A stretch of DNA of 64,000 nucleotides from Cytophaga sp. FL35 (GCF_014349235.1 NZ_JACSOH010000006.1:124001-188000); one strand, 5' to 3'. Shown: positions 46,453 through 56,523, counted from the stretch's first letter. A program made the numbers and translations. The notes: generated by a model from the sequence alone, not told the origin.

Positions 46453-47469
46453 TTATACGTCAGCAGACTTTACAGTCTTAACAATTCTACCGGCAATTTT
46501 GTATGGGTCACCATTAGAAGCTGGTCTTCTATCTTCCAACCAACCTTTCCAGCCGCTTTCTACCGTTGCGATAGGAATACGGATTGATGCTCCACGGTCA
46601 GAAATACCGTATGAGAAATCATTGATAGAAGCTGTTTCATGAAGACCGGTCAAACGCTGATCATTGAACTCACCATATACAGCGATATGTTCTTTAACAA
46701 CTGGTCTAAATGCTTCACATATTTTCTCGTAAGTTTCTTTAGAACCGGCAGTTCTTAAAGTGCTGTTTGAGAAGTTGGCGTGCATACCAGAACCGTTCCA
46801 GTCCATATCCTTACCTAATGGTTTTGGGTGGTACTCAATATAGTAACCATATTGCTCAGTCAATCTATCTAACATATAACGAGCAACCCAAAGTTCATCG
46901 CCTGCTTTTTTGGCGCCTTTTGCAAACAATTGGAATTCCCATTGTCCACAAGCAACCTCTTGATTGATACCTTCAAAGTTGATACCCGCAGCTATACACA
47001 TATCTGCATGTTCTTCAACAATATGGCGACCATGAGTATTTTTTCCTCCTACGGAGCAGTAGTACATACCTTGAGGAGCAGGATAGCCACCTCTTGGGAA
47101 ACCTAATGGAAGGTCGGTAACGGTATCCATGATAAAATATTCCTGCTCGAAACCGAACCAGAAATCATTGTCATCATCATCAATAGTAGCTCTACCATTA
47201 GAAGGGTGTGGAGTTCCGTCGGCATTAAGTACCTCTGTCATGACTAAGAAACCATCTTTTCTCACCGGATCTGGGAAAATAGCAACTGGCTTCAATAGAC
47301 AATCTGAAGAACCACCTTCGGCCTGTTTGGTTGAACTTCCGTCAAAAGACCACATTGGGCAGTCTTCCAAGGTTCCACCAAAATCATTTACTACTTTGGT
47401 TTTGCTTCTCATGTTCTGCGTGGGGAAGTATCCATCTAACCAGATATACTCCAATTTTGTTTTGCTCAT
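46453..47469 (-). CDS. glnA: glutamine synthetase, type II (beta-grasp, eukaryote-like)
   Basis: 338 aa, the short GSII length. Makes glutamine from glutamate, ammonia and ATP. Motifs: LEYIWLDGYFPTQNMRSKTK, CPMWSFDGSSTKQAEG, the metal-binding FGFEQEYFIMD, GINFEGINQEVACGQWEFQ, GKDMDWNGSGMHANFS and RGASIRIPIATV. Divergent from a type III glutamine synthetase across 214 bases. The symbol follows common annotation; GlnII would fit equally. Confidence 0.95.
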   Translation of the reverse strand: MSKTKLEYIWLDGYFPTQNMRSKTKVVNDFGGTLEDCPMWSFDGSSTKQAEGGSSDCLLKPVAIFPDPVRKDGFLVMTEVLNADGTPHPSNGRATIDDDDNDFWFGFEQEYFIMDTVTDLPLGFPRGGYPAPQGMYYCSVGGKNTHGRHIVEEHADMCIAAGINFEGINQEVACGQWEFQLFAKGAKKAGDELWVARYMLDRLTEQYGYYIEYHPKPLGKDMDWNGSGMHANFSNSTLRTAGSKETYEKICEAFRPVVKEHIAVYGEFNDQRLTGLHETASINDFSYGISDRGASIRIPIATVESGWKGWLEDRRPASNGDPYKIAGRIVKTVKSADV

Positions 47470-47683
47470 AATCTTTGGAAGTTAAATTTTTTAATTTTCA
47501 GACTAACAAAAATAGATTTTTTGAAGACATATCCTATTTTTACAGGGGGTAAATATCTAAAAATTGAATAAAATTTATGATACCCCTTTTTTGTGAGGGG
47601 TATTTTAAATTATATGGATTATAAGCCCTTTTTATTATTAAATCCTTAATTGGTAATTTTGCGCACTTATTAAATAATACCTT
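47470..47683. promoter_or_regulatory. shared regulatory region of two glutamine synthetases
   Basis: Contains TATTTTTG on the minus strand (47507-47514, toward GSII) and TAATTTTG on the plus strand (47654-47661, toward GSIII). Between are GGGGTA at 47536-47541 and an inverted pair ATACCCC (47580-47586) / GGGGTAT (47597-47603), a candidate operator. Confidence 0.5.
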
Positions 47684-49870
47684 ATGTCTAGATTGCGATT
47701 TGATGCTATTTTGGAAAGTCAAAAAAGAACCCCTTTAGCGGTAGAAGATGCTGGTAGGCGGTCAGAAATTTTTGCATCCAACGTCTTTAATGATGAGCGC
47801 ATGCTCCAGTATCTTACCAAAGATGCATTGGATAGTGTGCGAAATGCTATTTTCTCCGGTTCGAAAATAAATAGAAAAATAGCGGATCAAGTTGCCGAAG
47901 CTATGAAGGGGTGGGCCATAACAATGGGTGCCACCCACTACACCCATTGGTTTCAGCCTTTAACGGGAGCTACCGCGGAAAAGCACGATGCTTTTTTTGA
48001 TCTGTTGGATGATGGTAGGGCTTTGGAGAAATTTGGAGGGGCGCAATTGGTACAACAAGAACCGGATGCTTCAAGCTTTCCCAGTGGAGGAATCAGAAAT
48101 ACGTTCGAAGCAAGAGGCTATACGGCGTGGGATCCTACCAGTCCGGCTTTTGTCTATGGAACTACACTTTGTATTCCTACTGTTTTTGTCTCGTATACGG
48201 GAGAGGCCTTGGATAATAAAACTCCGTTGTTAAGGGCATTGAACGCCATTGATGAAGCGGCTACAGGCGTTGCAAAGTATTTTGACAAAAATGTGGTGAA
48301 GGTGAGCGCTACCTTAGGGTGGGAGCAAGAATATTTTCTCATTGATAGGGCTTTGGCCAATTCAAGAACAGATATTAGTCTCACCGGTCGTACCTTAATA
48401 GGTAATGCTGCCGCAAAAGGTCAGCAGTTAGATGATCATTATTTTGGGGTTATACCCAATAGGGCCATTGCTTTTATGAAGGAATTGGAGCGGGAGTGCT
48501 TGGTGTTGGGTATTCCAGTAAAAACAAGGCATAATGAGGTGGCCCCTAATCAGTTTGAGCTTGCGCCTGTTTTTGAAGAAGCTAATCTTGCCGTAGATCA
48601 TAACCTATTATTAATGGACGTGATGGATAAGGTGGCTGCCAAGCATAACTTTAAGGTGTTGTTTCACGAAAAACCATTTGAAGGAATCAACGGTTCCGGT
48701 AAGCATAATAATTGGTCCTTGACTACGGATACCGGTGTTAATCTACTAAGTCCTGGCTCCACTCCAATGAAGAACCTACAATTCTTGACCTTTTTTGTAA
48801 ACACCATAAAGGCGGTGGATAATTATGAGGAATTGTTAAGGTCTTCTATAGCTTCGGCCAGTAACGATCATCGCTTAGGGGCCAATGAGGCCCCACCGGC
48901 TATTATTTCCATTTTTATCGGCACACAACTAGGCAATGTCCTTGATGAATTGGAAGGTGTTACCAAAGGTAAATTGTCCCCGGAAGAAAAAACGGAGCTT
49001 AAATTGAACGTAGTAGGGAAAATTCCAGAGATTTTACTGGATAATACGGATCGTAACAGAACATCTCCCTTTGCGTTCACCGGAAATAAATTTGAAATGC
49101 GAGGTGTGGGTTCCAAGACCAATTGTGCCAAGCCCATGACTATTTTGAATACGATTGTAGCCAAGCAACTCCGTGATTTTAAAAAGGAAGTAGATGCTCT
49201 TATCGATAAGAAAAGTCTAAAAAAAGACGAGGCCGTTTTTAATGTTCTTAGGGAATATATTAAAACTTCCAAACGTATTCGTTTTGATGGAGATGGCTAT
49301 AGCATGGATTGGGAAAAGGAGGCTAAAAGAAGAAAGCTCAGCAACAATAAAAATACGCCAGATGCATTAAAGGTGCTTACTTCAGCTGATAGCATTAGCC
49401 TGTTTCAAGCAACTGGGGTTTTAAGTGAAACTGAAATTAAAGCTAGACAGGAGGTAGAATTGGAAGCTTATATAATGCACGTGCAAATAGAAGGAAGGGT
49501 GCTCATAGATATGGTTTATAACCAGGTCATTCCCACGGCAGTTGAATATCAAAGTAGGCTTATCAAGAATGTTTTGGGTTTAAAGGAAATCTATGGTGCG
49601 GCCCATAAAGGACTTTCCGATACCACCGCAAGTATTATCGAAAATATTGGTGAGAATATGGCCGAGCTAAAGAAAAAAACCGATGCTATGAGAGCCGCCA
49701 TTACGCGTGCCGATAAACAAGCGGATACCCATAAAAAAGCATCCACTTACTGTGATAGTGTCTTCCCGTATTTTTTAGAAATACGCGGGCATTGTGATAA
49801 CTTGGAGCAATTGGTAGATGATCAATTATGGCCTTTAACAAAATACCGAGAGCTCCTCTTCATTAAGTAG
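47684..49870 (+). CDS. glnN: glutamine synthetase, type III
   Basis: 728 aa, the large dodecameric GSIII class. Diagnostic stretches: AVEDAGRRSEIFASNVFND near the start, MGATHYTHWFQPLTGATAEKHDAF, the metal-site region LGWEQEYFLID, TRHNEVAPNQFELAPVFEEAN, FEGINGSGKHNNWSL and SPFAFTGNKFEMRGVGS. Same reaction as GSII but an unrelated regulatory class, without the adenylylation loop of type I. Divergent from the GSII gene. Confidence 0.97.
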   Translation: MSRLRFDAILESQKRTPLAVEDAGRRSEIFASNVFNDERMLQYLTKDALDSVRNAIFSGSKINRKIADQVAEAMKGWAITMGATHYTHWFQPLTGATAEKHDAFFDLLDDGRALEKFGGAQLVQQEPDASSFPSGGIRNTFEARGYTAWDPTSPAFVYGTTLCIPTVFVSYTGEALDNKTPLLRALNAIDEAATGVAKYFDKNVVKVSATLGWEQEYFLIDRALANSRTDISLTGRTLIGNAAAKGQQLDDHYFGVIPNRAIAFMKELERECLVLGIPVKTRHNEVAPNQFELAPVFEEANLAVDHNLLLMDVMDKVAAKHNFKVLFHEKPFEGINGSGKHNNWSLTTDTGVNLLSPGSTPMKNLQFLTFFVNTIKAVDNYEELLRSSIASASNDHRLGANEAPPAIISIFIGTQLGNVLDELEGVTKGKLSPEEKTELKLNVVGKIPEILLDNTDRNRTSPFAFTGNKFEMRGVGSKTNCAKPMTILNTIVAKQLRDFKKEVDALIDKKSLKKDEAVFNVLREYIKTSKRIRFDGDGYSMDWEKEAKRRKLSNNKNTPDALKVLTSADSISLFQATGVLSETEIKARQEVELEAYIMHVQIEGRVLIDMVYNQVIPTAVEYQSRLIKNVLGLKEIYGAAHKGLSDTTASIIENIGENMAELKKKTDAMRAAITRADKQADTHKKASTYCDSVFPYFLEIRGHCDNLEQLVDDQLWPLTKYRELLFIK

Positions 49871-49945
49871 GTATTTAGATTTTAATGAAAATTCGGTTTA
49901 GAACTAAACTTTAAGGGTTATTTAAGGTTTATGAAGTGAATACCT

Positions 49946-49953
49946 TATTTTTG
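49946..49953 (+). promoter_or_regulatory. putative purM -7 element
   Basis: TATTTTTG followed by CCG, 20 bases before the ATG at 49974. No TTG at standard spacing. Confidence 0.4.
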
Positions 49954-49973
49954 CCGCAAACCAAAAGTTGAAA

Positions 49974-51155
49974 ATGAGTTCGTCCGCAAGTGAAAGATAT
50001 AGCCAGAGAGGTGTCTCGGCTTCCAAAGAAGATGTGCATAACGCCATAAAAAATATAGACAAAGGCCTTTTTCCTAAAGCTTTTTGCAAAATAGTGCCCG
50101 ACTATTTAACGAACGATGAGGATTATTGTTTGGTTATGCATGCTGATGGTGCAGGAACTAAATCTTCTCTTGCTTATATGTACTGGAAAGAGACTGGTGA
50201 TGTATCCGTTTGGAAAGGCATAGCGCAAGATGCCTTGGTCATGAACATAGATGATTTGATCTGTGTGGGTGCTACGGATAATATTATGCTTTCATCTACT
50301 GTAGGGCGAAATAAAAATTTGATTCCTGGGGAGGTAATTTCCGCTATTATCAATGGAACCGAAGAGTTGATAGATGATTTAAAAAATCATGGAATGACCA
50401 TACATTCCACAGGCGGGGAAACGGCCGATGTTGGAGATTTGGTACGGACAATTATTGTAGATTCTACCGTTACCGCTAGGATGAAGCGTAGTGATGTGAT
50501 TGATAATGCCAATATCAGGGAAGGAGATGTTATTGTTGGATTGGCCTCTTTTGGTAGGGCAGATTATGAAACGGAATACAATGGAGGTATGGGTAGTAAC
50601 GGTCTTACCTCTGCCAGACACGATGTTTTCTCCAAATATCTGGCCAAAAAATACCCGGAAAGTTATGATGCCTCGGTTCCCGAAGAATTGGTGTATTCCG
50701 GAGGTGTGCAATTAACGGATGCCGTTGACGGTGTGGAACTGGACGCGGGTAAGCTGGTGCTTTCACCTACACGTACATATGCACCCATCGTAAAAAAAGT
50801 ACTTCAGCAATTTGGTTCCAATGAAATTCATGGAATGGTACACTGTAGCGGGGGAGCACAGACGAAAATTCTTCATTTCTTGGGAGATGGTCTTCATGTG
50901 ATAAAGGATAACCTATTTGAGGTTCCGCCTTTGTTTAAAATGATTCAGGAACAATCCAAAACGGATTGGAAGGAGATGTATCAAGTTTTTAATTGCGGTC
51001 ATCGTCTTGAAATTTACACAAGTCCTGAAAATGCTGAAAATATTATAGGTATTTCTAAAAGTTTTGGGGTAGAGGCTCAGGTAGTTGGAAGAGTAGAAGC
51101 AGGGGATAAAAAGCAATTGACCATTTCCAGTCCCTACGGCCAGTTTGTTTACTAG
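49974..51155 (+). CDS. purM: phosphoribosylformylglycinamidine cyclo-ligase
   Basis: 393 aa from the ATG at 49974; a TTG two codons upstream is less likely. AIR synthetase, step five of purine synthesis. RYSQRGVSASKEDV opening, MHADGAGTKSSLAYMYW (nucleotide region), DDLICVGATDNIMLSSTVGRN, GGETADVGDLV, VIVGLASFGRADYETEYNGGMGSNGLTSAR and VHCSGGAQTKI. It is the longer PurM form seen in Bacteroidota (E. coli 345 aa). 53 bases before the Rieske gene but not obviously co-functional. Confidence 0.93.
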   Translation: MSSSASERYSQRGVSASKEDVHNAIKNIDKGLFPKAFCKIVPDYLTNDEDYCLVMHADGAGTKSSLAYMYWKETGDVSVWKGIAQDALVMNIDDLICVGATDNIMLSSTVGRNKNLIPGEVISAIINGTEELIDDLKNHGMTIHSTGGETADVGDLVRTIIVDSTVTARMKRSDVIDNANIREGDVIVGLASFGRADYETEYNGGMGSNGLTSARHDVFSKYLAKKYPESYDASVPEELVYSGGVQLTDAVDGVELDAGKLVLSPTRTYAPIVKKVLQQFGSNEIHGMVHCSGGAQTKILHFLGDGLHVIKDNLFEVPPLFKMIQEQSKTDWKEMYQVFNCGHRLEIYTSPENAENIIGISKSFGVEAQVVGRVEAGDKKQLTISSPYGQFVY

Positions 51156-51208
51156 AGCATACGATTACCGCCATATTCCCGTTTTCCTTGTATAAAGCAT
51201 TGTTTTGT

Positions 51209-51664
51209 ATGGAAAGAAAACAGTTTCTAAGGAGCATCGGTTCGGCTGCGGCTTTTGCGGTTATTTTTCCCTGCGTTCAGGGGTGTTCCAGTGATGAAGG
51301 AGGGGAAACTCAACCGGAGGAAGGTAACTTGGAGGTTCCGGAAGGGGTAGACTTCATTTTAGATTTACAAGCTTCTGAAAATGCGGCTTTGGCCAATAGC
51401 GGAGGATATGTCCTTAAAGATAAGGTTGTAGTTGCTCGTAATTTAGAGGGGGAATATGTTGCTGCGAGTCAGGTATGTAGCCATCAAGGTTATGATGAGG
51501 TACGTTTTGTTTCTCAAAATGGCGGTATTTTTTACTGCGATGTGCATGGTTCCCAATTTGAGCAAGATGGGTCTCCTATAAACCAAGTTGATAGTAGTAC
51601 ACCTAAACCCTTGAAGATTTTTCAAACTGCATTGGAGGGAAGCACTCTTCGCGTCTTTGAATAA
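51209..51664 (+). CDS. Rieske [2Fe-2S] lipoprotein
   Basis: 151 aa from the ATG at 51209. N-terminus MERKQFLRSIGSAAAF has a Tat-like arrangement (RKQFLRS, though not a strict twin Arg) and a lipobox VQGC (Cys26). The Rieske cluster ligands are in SQVCSHQG and FYCDVHGSQF (CxH and CxxH). Small single-domain Rieske protein, probably anchored outside the inner membrane as an electron carrier. First of three genes with thioredoxin and ApbE. Confidence 0.9.
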   Translation: MERKQFLRSIGSAAAFAVIFPCVQGCSSDEGGETQPEEGNLEVPEGVDFILDLQASENAALANSGGYVLKDKVVVARNLEGEYVAASQVCSHQGYDEVRFVSQNGGIFYCDVHGSQFEQDGSPINQVDSSTPKPLKIFQTALEGSTLRVFE

Positions 51665-51694
51665 TTTGGCATGATTTTGACTATTAGGTAAATC

Positions 51695-52126
51695 ATGAAT
51701 CGCATTTTTACCATTTTCACTTTTTTGGTTTCCACTCTTGTCTTTTCGCAAGAATGGCAACCTACTTTTGAAAAAAGCTTTGAATTGGCTACTAAAAAAA
51801 GTGTGCCCCTAATGTTGGTTTTTGCAGGATCGGATTGGTGTGCACCCTGTATTAAACTCGACCGTCAAATATGGCAATCACAGGAATTTATAGACTACTC
51901 CAACAATAATTTGGTTTTATATAAAGCTGACTTTCCCAGGAAGAAAGTAAACAGACTAACTAAGGAAATTGAGCAGAAGAATGAAGAACTGGCAGAAAGA
52001 TTTAATCCCAGAGGCTTTTTCCCGTTGGTAGTTCTTATAGATAATGAGGGTAATTCACTTGGGGAACTCGGGTACAAAAATGTATCACCTCAAGAATATA
52101 TTTCCGATATTAAGAAATTGCATTAA
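51695..52126 (+). CDS. secreted thioredoxin-fold protein
   Basis: 143 aa. Signal peptide (cleavage near VFSQ), then a thioredoxin-like domain with the redox motif WCAPC in FAGSDWCAPCIKLDRQ and the cis-Pro region FNPRGFFPLVVLID. Resembles DUF255/thioredoxin_7-like periplasmic reductases. Its stop TAA shares a base with the ATG of apbE, so the two are translationally coupled. Confidence 0.9.
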   Translation: MNRIFTIFTFLVSTLVFSQEWQPTFEKSFELATKKSVPLMLVFAGSDWCAPCIKLDRQIWQSQEFIDYSNNNLVLYKADFPRKKVNRLTKEIEQKNEELAERFNPRGFFPLVVLIDNEGNSLGELGYKNVSPQEYISDIKKLH

Positions 52127-53121
52127 TGAAAACTTGGTTATCATTCATATTACTTTTTCTAACCTTATCCCTAGGGGCTCAAAGCAATAAATTGGTTACG
52201 GTTCATAAGGCAATGGAGCTTATGGGGAGTAGGTTTGATATTACGGTAGTGGCTTCAAGTGAAGATGTTGGGTTGATCAATATTGATGAGGCCGCTGCGG
52301 AAATAGAAAGGGTCGAGGCGCTTATTTCTTCATGGAATCCTGATTCCGAAACTTCTTTCATCAATCAAAATGCAGGTATAAAACCCGTAAAAGTAAGTCA
52401 GGAATTATTTTCATTGATAGAAAGAGCTGTGCAGGTATCGCAATTAACGGAGGGTGCTTTTGATATTACCTATGCTTCTTTGGACAACATCTGGAAGTTT
52501 GATGGCACCATGAAAGAAATGCCCTCCCCGGACTTGGTCAAGAATTCCATTTCAAATGTTGGTTACCAACATATTCTATTAGACGCCAGACAACAGACCG
52601 TATTTCTCGCTAAAAAGGGAATGAGAATTTCTTTTGGTGCTATTGGCAAAGGATATGCCGCGGATAAGGCTAAGGAGTTATTGGTGTCCAAGCAGGTGGT
52701 GGGTGGTATTATTAACGCTGCCGGAGACCTTACTACTTGGGGAACCAAGGCGAACGGGGAAAAATGGTTGATAGGAATAGCCAACCCCTTAAGTGCCGAA
52801 AGAATTTTTTCTTGGCTACCGGTGGTGGAATCCTCCGTAGCCACCTCCGGAAACTACGAGAAACACTTTGTACATGAAGGTGTTAAATATAGCCACATAA
52901 TTGACCCAAGGTCCGGATATCCTACTTCAGGGGTAAACAGTGTTACTGTTTTTGCTAAAACAGCAGAAATGAGTGATGCCTTGGCTACCGCTATCTATAT
53001 TTTAGGCAAGGATGAAGGCTTGGAGCTGATTAGTCAGCTTGGTGGTATTGAAGTGGTTTTGATCGATAGTGAGAACAGGGTTTACCAAAGTAGCGGTATT
53101 CTTTTGGAAAAGACTCCTTAA
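52126..53121 (+). CDS. apbE: FAD:protein FMN transferase
   Basis: 331 aa. Attaches FMN covalently to a Thr of target flavoproteins in the periplasm (for example Nqr/Rnf subunits or FMN-binding reductases). Signal peptide with cleavage near LGAQ. Core: MGSRFDITVVASS, NPDSETSFINQNAG, AIGKGYAADKAKELL, INAAGDLTTWG, HIIDPRSGYPTSGVNSVTV and DALATAIYILG. No FMN-binding target gene lies in the window. Confidence 0.94.
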   Translation: MKTWLSFILLFLTLSLGAQSNKLVTVHKAMELMGSRFDITVVASSEDVGLINIDEAAAEIERVEALISSWNPDSETSFINQNAGIKPVKVSQELFSLIERAVQVSQLTEGAFDITYASLDNIWKFDGTMKEMPSPDLVKNSISNVGYQHILLDARQQTVFLAKKGMRISFGAIGKGYAADKAKELLVSKQVVGGIINAAGDLTTWGTKANGEKWLIGIANPLSAERIFSWLPVVESSVATSGNYEKHFVHEGVKYSHIIDPRSGYPTSGVNSVTVFAKTAEMSDALATAIYILGKDEGLELISQLGGIEVVLIDSENRVYQSSGILLEKTP

Positions 53122-53258
53122 AATAGAGCCGTGCGATTATCTCTCTATGAGCTACTGATGAGTTTTTTCTCAAAGTTTCAAATAATCTTGGTTCGTAAAT
53201 ATGCTGCTAAAATTTGCGCAAATTTATCGTAAATTCGCAGTCCAACTGTGGCAAGCAT

Positions 53259-54335
53259 ATGATAGATAAATTAAATATTGTTAAGCAGCGTTTTGATGAG
53301 GTGTCGGACCTAATAATACAGCCTGATATTATTGCGGATCAAAAACGCTATGTAGAACTCACCAAGGAATACTCAGACCTTAAGGAGCTGGTGGCCAAGC
53401 GAGATGAATACGTTGCCATTACCAGCAATATTGAGGAAGCCGAAGAAATTATTTCTGATGGCAGCGATGCAGAAATGTTGGAAATGGCCAAGATGCAGTT
53501 GGAGGAGGCCAAGAGCAAACTTCCACAATTGGAAGAGGAAATTAAGTTTCTTTTAATACCTAAGGACCCAGAAGATGCAAAAGATGTAGTTGTGGAAATC
53601 AGGGCTGGTACCGGAGGTGATGAGGCCAGTATTTTTGCAGGGGACCTCTTTAGGATGTATACCAAATATTGTGAATCCAAAGGTTGGAAAACCAATGTTA
53701 TAGATCTAAGTGAAGGTACGAGTGGTGGGTACAAGGAAATTCAGTTTGAAGTTACCGGGCAAGATGTATATGGTACCCTAAAATTTGAAGCTGGTGTACA
53801 CCGTGTGCAACGTGTTCCGCAGACGGAAACCCAAGGCAGGGTACACACTAGTGCTGCAACTGTAATGGTACTTCCTGAGGCAGAGGATTTTGATGTTCAA
53901 ATAGATCCGAAGGATGTCCGAATTGATTATTTCTGTTCATCTGGGCCGGGTGGTCAATCCGTGAACACTACCTATTCTGCTGTACGCTTAACCCACGTCC
54001 CTACCGGGTTGGTAGCACAATGCCAAGACCAAAAGTCGCAGCATAAGAACAAAGAAAAAGCCTTTAGGGTTTTGCGTTCCCGTTTATATGACCTTGAATT
54101 GGCCAAAAAACAGGAGGAAGATGCCGCTAAAAGGAACTCGCAAGTGAGTAGTGGTGACCGTTCTGCAAAAATTAGGACATATAACTATCCTCAAGGAAGG
54201 GTTACCGATCATCGAATTGGTTTAACCCTATATGACCTACAGAATATTATTGACGGAGATATCCAAAAAATAATAGACGAGCTTAGTTTGGTAGAAAATA
54301 CCGAAAAGTTAAGGGAGGCATCTGAGACTTTTTAA
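53259..54335 (+). CDS. prfA: peptide chain release factor 1
   Basis: 358 aa from the ATG at 53259, which begins with the usual [15 protein letters not shown]. Ends translation at UAA and UAG. Helical N-terminal domain, then [41 protein letters not shown] and the catalytic GGQ in [20 protein letters not shown] (about 228-235). [17 protein letters not shown] near the end separates RF1 from RF2, and there is no RF2-type frameshift. Confidence 0.96.
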   Translation: MIDKLNIVKQRFDEVSDLIIQPDIIADQKRYVELTKEYSDLKELVAKRDEYVAITSNIEEAEEIISDGSDAEMLEMAKMQLEEAKSKLPQLEEEIKFLLIPKDPEDAKDVVVEIRAGTGGDEASIFAGDLFRMYTKYCESKGWKTNVIDLSEGTSGGYKEIQFEVTGQDVYGTLKFEAGVHRVQRVPQTETQGRVHTSAATVMVLPEAEDFDVQIDPKDVRIDYFCSSGPGGQSVNTTYSAVRLTHVPTGLVAQCQDQKSQHKNKEKAFRVLRSRLYDLELAKKQEEDAAKRNSQVSSGDRSAKIRTYNYPQGRVTDHRIGLTLYDLQNIIDGDIQKIIDELSLVENTEKLREASETF

Positions 54336-54374
54336 CATTCAATTTTACTTCAGCAATTCAAAAAAAAATAGGTT

Positions 54375-55187
54375 TTGACTACCCAACAGCTTGTAGAACA
54401 GATTAGAAAGAAGAGGTCTTTCCTTTGTATAGGATTGGATACCGATCTAGAAAAAATCCCATCACACTTGTTAGGGGAAGAAGACCCAATTTTTGAGTTC
54501 AACAAGGCAATAATAGATGCTACCCATCAACTTTGCGTAGCATATAAGCCTAATATCGCCTTCTATGAAGCTTATGGTATAAAAGGTTGGAAGTCATTGG
54601 AGCGAACCATTGATTATCTAAACAAAAACCATTCTGAAATTTTCACTATAGCAGATGCCAAAAGAGGGGATATTGGTAATACCTCTACCAGATATGCCAA
54701 GGCTTTTTTTGAAGAGCTGAATTTTGATAGTATTACCATTGCACCTTATATGGGTAAGGATTCCGTAGAGCCCTTTTTAGCGTTTCAAGGAAAGCATACC
54801 ATACTTTTGGCGCTTACTTCAAATGCAGGGGCTTTTGATTATCAAACTCAACTTATTGATGGTACGGAATTGTACAAGCAAGTACTGAAAACCTCTAAGA
54901 CGTACGAGAACTCCAAAAACCTAATGTATGTAGTTGGCGCAACTAAGGCCGAATATCTTTCGGCAATAAGGGAGATAATACCGGATAATTTTCTTTTGGT
55001 TCCTGGTGTGGGTGCGCAAGGTGGTAGTTTGGAAGAGGTTTGCCGTTATGGGTTGACCAAAGACGTGGGCCTACTTGTCAATTCTTCTCGAGGAATTATC
55101 TACGCTTCGAATAGTGCAAATTTCGCCACGGCCGCAAAAATAGAAGCGGAAAAACTACAAAACCAGATGGCTGAGTTGCTTGGATAG
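54375..55187 (+). CDS. pyrF: orotidine 5'-phosphate decarboxylase (TTG start)
   Basis: 270 aa, the longer PyrF subfamily. Makes UMP from OMP. The start is TTG at 54375: [20 protein letters not shown] lines up with the usual N-terminus and no ATG precedes it in frame. Catalytic stretch [19 protein letters not shown], then [14 protein letters not shown] and [14 protein letters not shown]. 39 bases after prfA, likely same transcript. Its stop lies inside a hairpin shared with the convergent gene. Confidence 0.94.
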   Translation: MTTQQLVEQIRKKRSFLCIGLDTDLEKIPSHLLGEEDPIFEFNKAIIDATHQLCVAYKPNIAFYEAYGIKGWKSLERTIDYLNKNHSEIFTIADAKRGDIGNTSTRYAKAFFEELNFDSITIAPYMGKDSVEPFLAFQGKHTILLALTSNAGAFDYQTQLIDGTELYKQVLKTSKTYENSKNLMYVVGATKAEYLSAIREIIPDNFLLVPGVGAQGGSLEEVCRYGLTKDVGLLVNSSRGIIYASNSANFATAAKIEAEKLQNQMAELLG

Positions 55188-55203
55188 CAATTGATGCTAT
55201 TTT
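55184..55203. terminator. short terminator spanning two stop codons
   Basis: Six-base stem (55184-55189 with 55195-55200) that contains the stop codons of pyrF and the convergent small gene, then TTT. Weak but well placed. Confidence 0.45.
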
Positions 55204-55394
55204 ACCATATTTTCCAACAACTTCTGAATTTTCTGAGCCTTTTGCTCAAAAAACTCTATTAGCTTGGCATCGGTGTATTCCAAATTACTAGCCTTCTCCA
55301 TGAAGTTTTGATATTGGTACTCCAATAAATTAATAACGTTTCTGTTAGCCTCAATGGGAGTTACCTGTCCTACTTTACAATATTGATTTTCCAT
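55197..55394 (-). CDS. 65-aa hypothetical cytosolic protein
   Basis: 65 aa, soluble, predicted helical: MENQYCKVGQVTPIEANRN, then INLLEYQYQNFMEKA and a Lys/Gln-rich helix (FFEQKAQKIQKLLENM). No signal peptide or known motif. Likely real: codon usage resembles its neighbours and it is convergent with pyrF with closely spaced stops. Function unknown. Confidence 0.6.
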   Translation of the reverse strand: MENQYCKVGQVTPIEANRNVINLLEYQYQNFMEKASNLEYTDAKLIEFFEQKAQKIQKLLENMVK

Positions 55395-55713
55395 AATTCA
55401 ATCAGATTCTCTCAAATATACGGTGGAATTTTAGCTTTGGACTTTGCAAATCGTCATCTGGATTAAAAATTTAGTTTAATTGACTAAAATTTAACACACT
55501 TCTAATGTGTACATGATCATAATTAGTTCGTTTTGTTGAAAACCTCATAATTCTTCAAATTTTAAAGTCGATTTACTTTCTCAATTCTACAATAATATGT
55601 AGGCTAAATACAGGAAAAGTATAATTGGATTCCTTTAAATATTCTCTGTTCATAAAAATTGATAAGCTAAACGCCTTGTTATCAAAGTTTTTAATACATT
55701 GCAAGGTTCCCAA
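55395..55713. other. AT-rich intergenic region
   Basis: 319 bases between divergent genes. No RNA gene, repeat or convincing TAnnTTTG element seen. Confidence 0.4.
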
Positions 55714-56523
55714 ATGGGAAATACAACGAGAACGCTGTTGCTTAATTACACTACATATTTACATTCAGATTCTTCTGTTTGGGTCACCTTTGTACATGGT
55801 GCAGGTGGCAGTTCCTCTATTTGGTTTAAACAAGTACGGGAATTTAGGAAACAGTTTAACGTTCTATTACTTGATTTAAGGGGTCATGGTAAATCCAAAC
55901 CTGCATTAAAAGACGCTTTTGACGATAAGTATACCTTTGATTATGTTACAGATGATATAATTGAAGTTATTGATTATTTAAAGATTGAACGGTCCCATTT
56001 TATTGGTATCTCTTTGGGTACTGTACTCATTAGAAATTTGGCCGAGAAGCACCCTAAAAGGGTGGTAAGTATGGTTATGGGTGGAGCCATAATTAGATTG
56101 GACATGAGGTTTAGGTTGTTAATGGTCTTTGGTAACATGTTTAAATCCCTGGTACCTTATATTTGGTTGTATCGCATGTTTACTTTCGTGATTATGCCGG
56201 ATAGCAATCACAAAGAATCAAGATTGCTTTTTGTGAGGGAGGCCAAAAAACTATATCAAAAGGAGTTTTTGAGATGGTATAAAATGGGGTCACAAATAAG
56301 TACTCTTTTACGAATGTTTCGCGGTGCTGACATTAAAATCCCTACTTTGTACGTAATGGGAGGGGAGGATTACCTGTTTTTGCCTTCCGTGAAAAAGATG
56401 GTTCATAGACAATCAACTGCAAGTTTGCTTACCATTGAAAATTGTGGGCACGTAGTGAATGTGGAACAGCCAAGTATGTTTAATCAATTTGTGATTTCAT
56501 ACATAAGGGATTTCAATTATTAA
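55714..56523 (+). CDS. alpha/beta hydrolase
   Basis: 269 aa from the ATG at 55714; a TTG five codons upstream is possible. Alpha/beta-hydrolase fold with oxyanion region HGAGGSSSIW, LLDLRGHGKSKP, nucleophile elbow GISLGT (Ser about 112), acid GGEDYLFLP and base NCGHVVNVEQP. A cap region rich in Phe, Leu and Arg (FRLLMVFGNMFKSLVP) suggests a hydrophobic substrate. No signal peptide. Single gene, followed by a terminator. Confidence 0.9.
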   Translation: MGNTTRTLLLNYTTYLHSDSSVWVTFVHGAGGSSSIWFKQVREFRKQFNVLLLDLRGHGKSKPALKDAFDDKYTFDYVTDDIIEVIDYLKIERSHFIGISLGTVLIRNLAEKHPKRVVSMVMGGAIIRLDMRFRLLMVFGNMFKSLVPYIWLYRMFTFVIMPDSNHKESRLLFVREAKKLYQKEFLRWYKMGSQISTLLRMFRGADIKIPTLYVMGGEDYLFLPSVKKMVHRQSTASLLTIENCGHVVNVEQPSMFNQFVISYIRDFNY

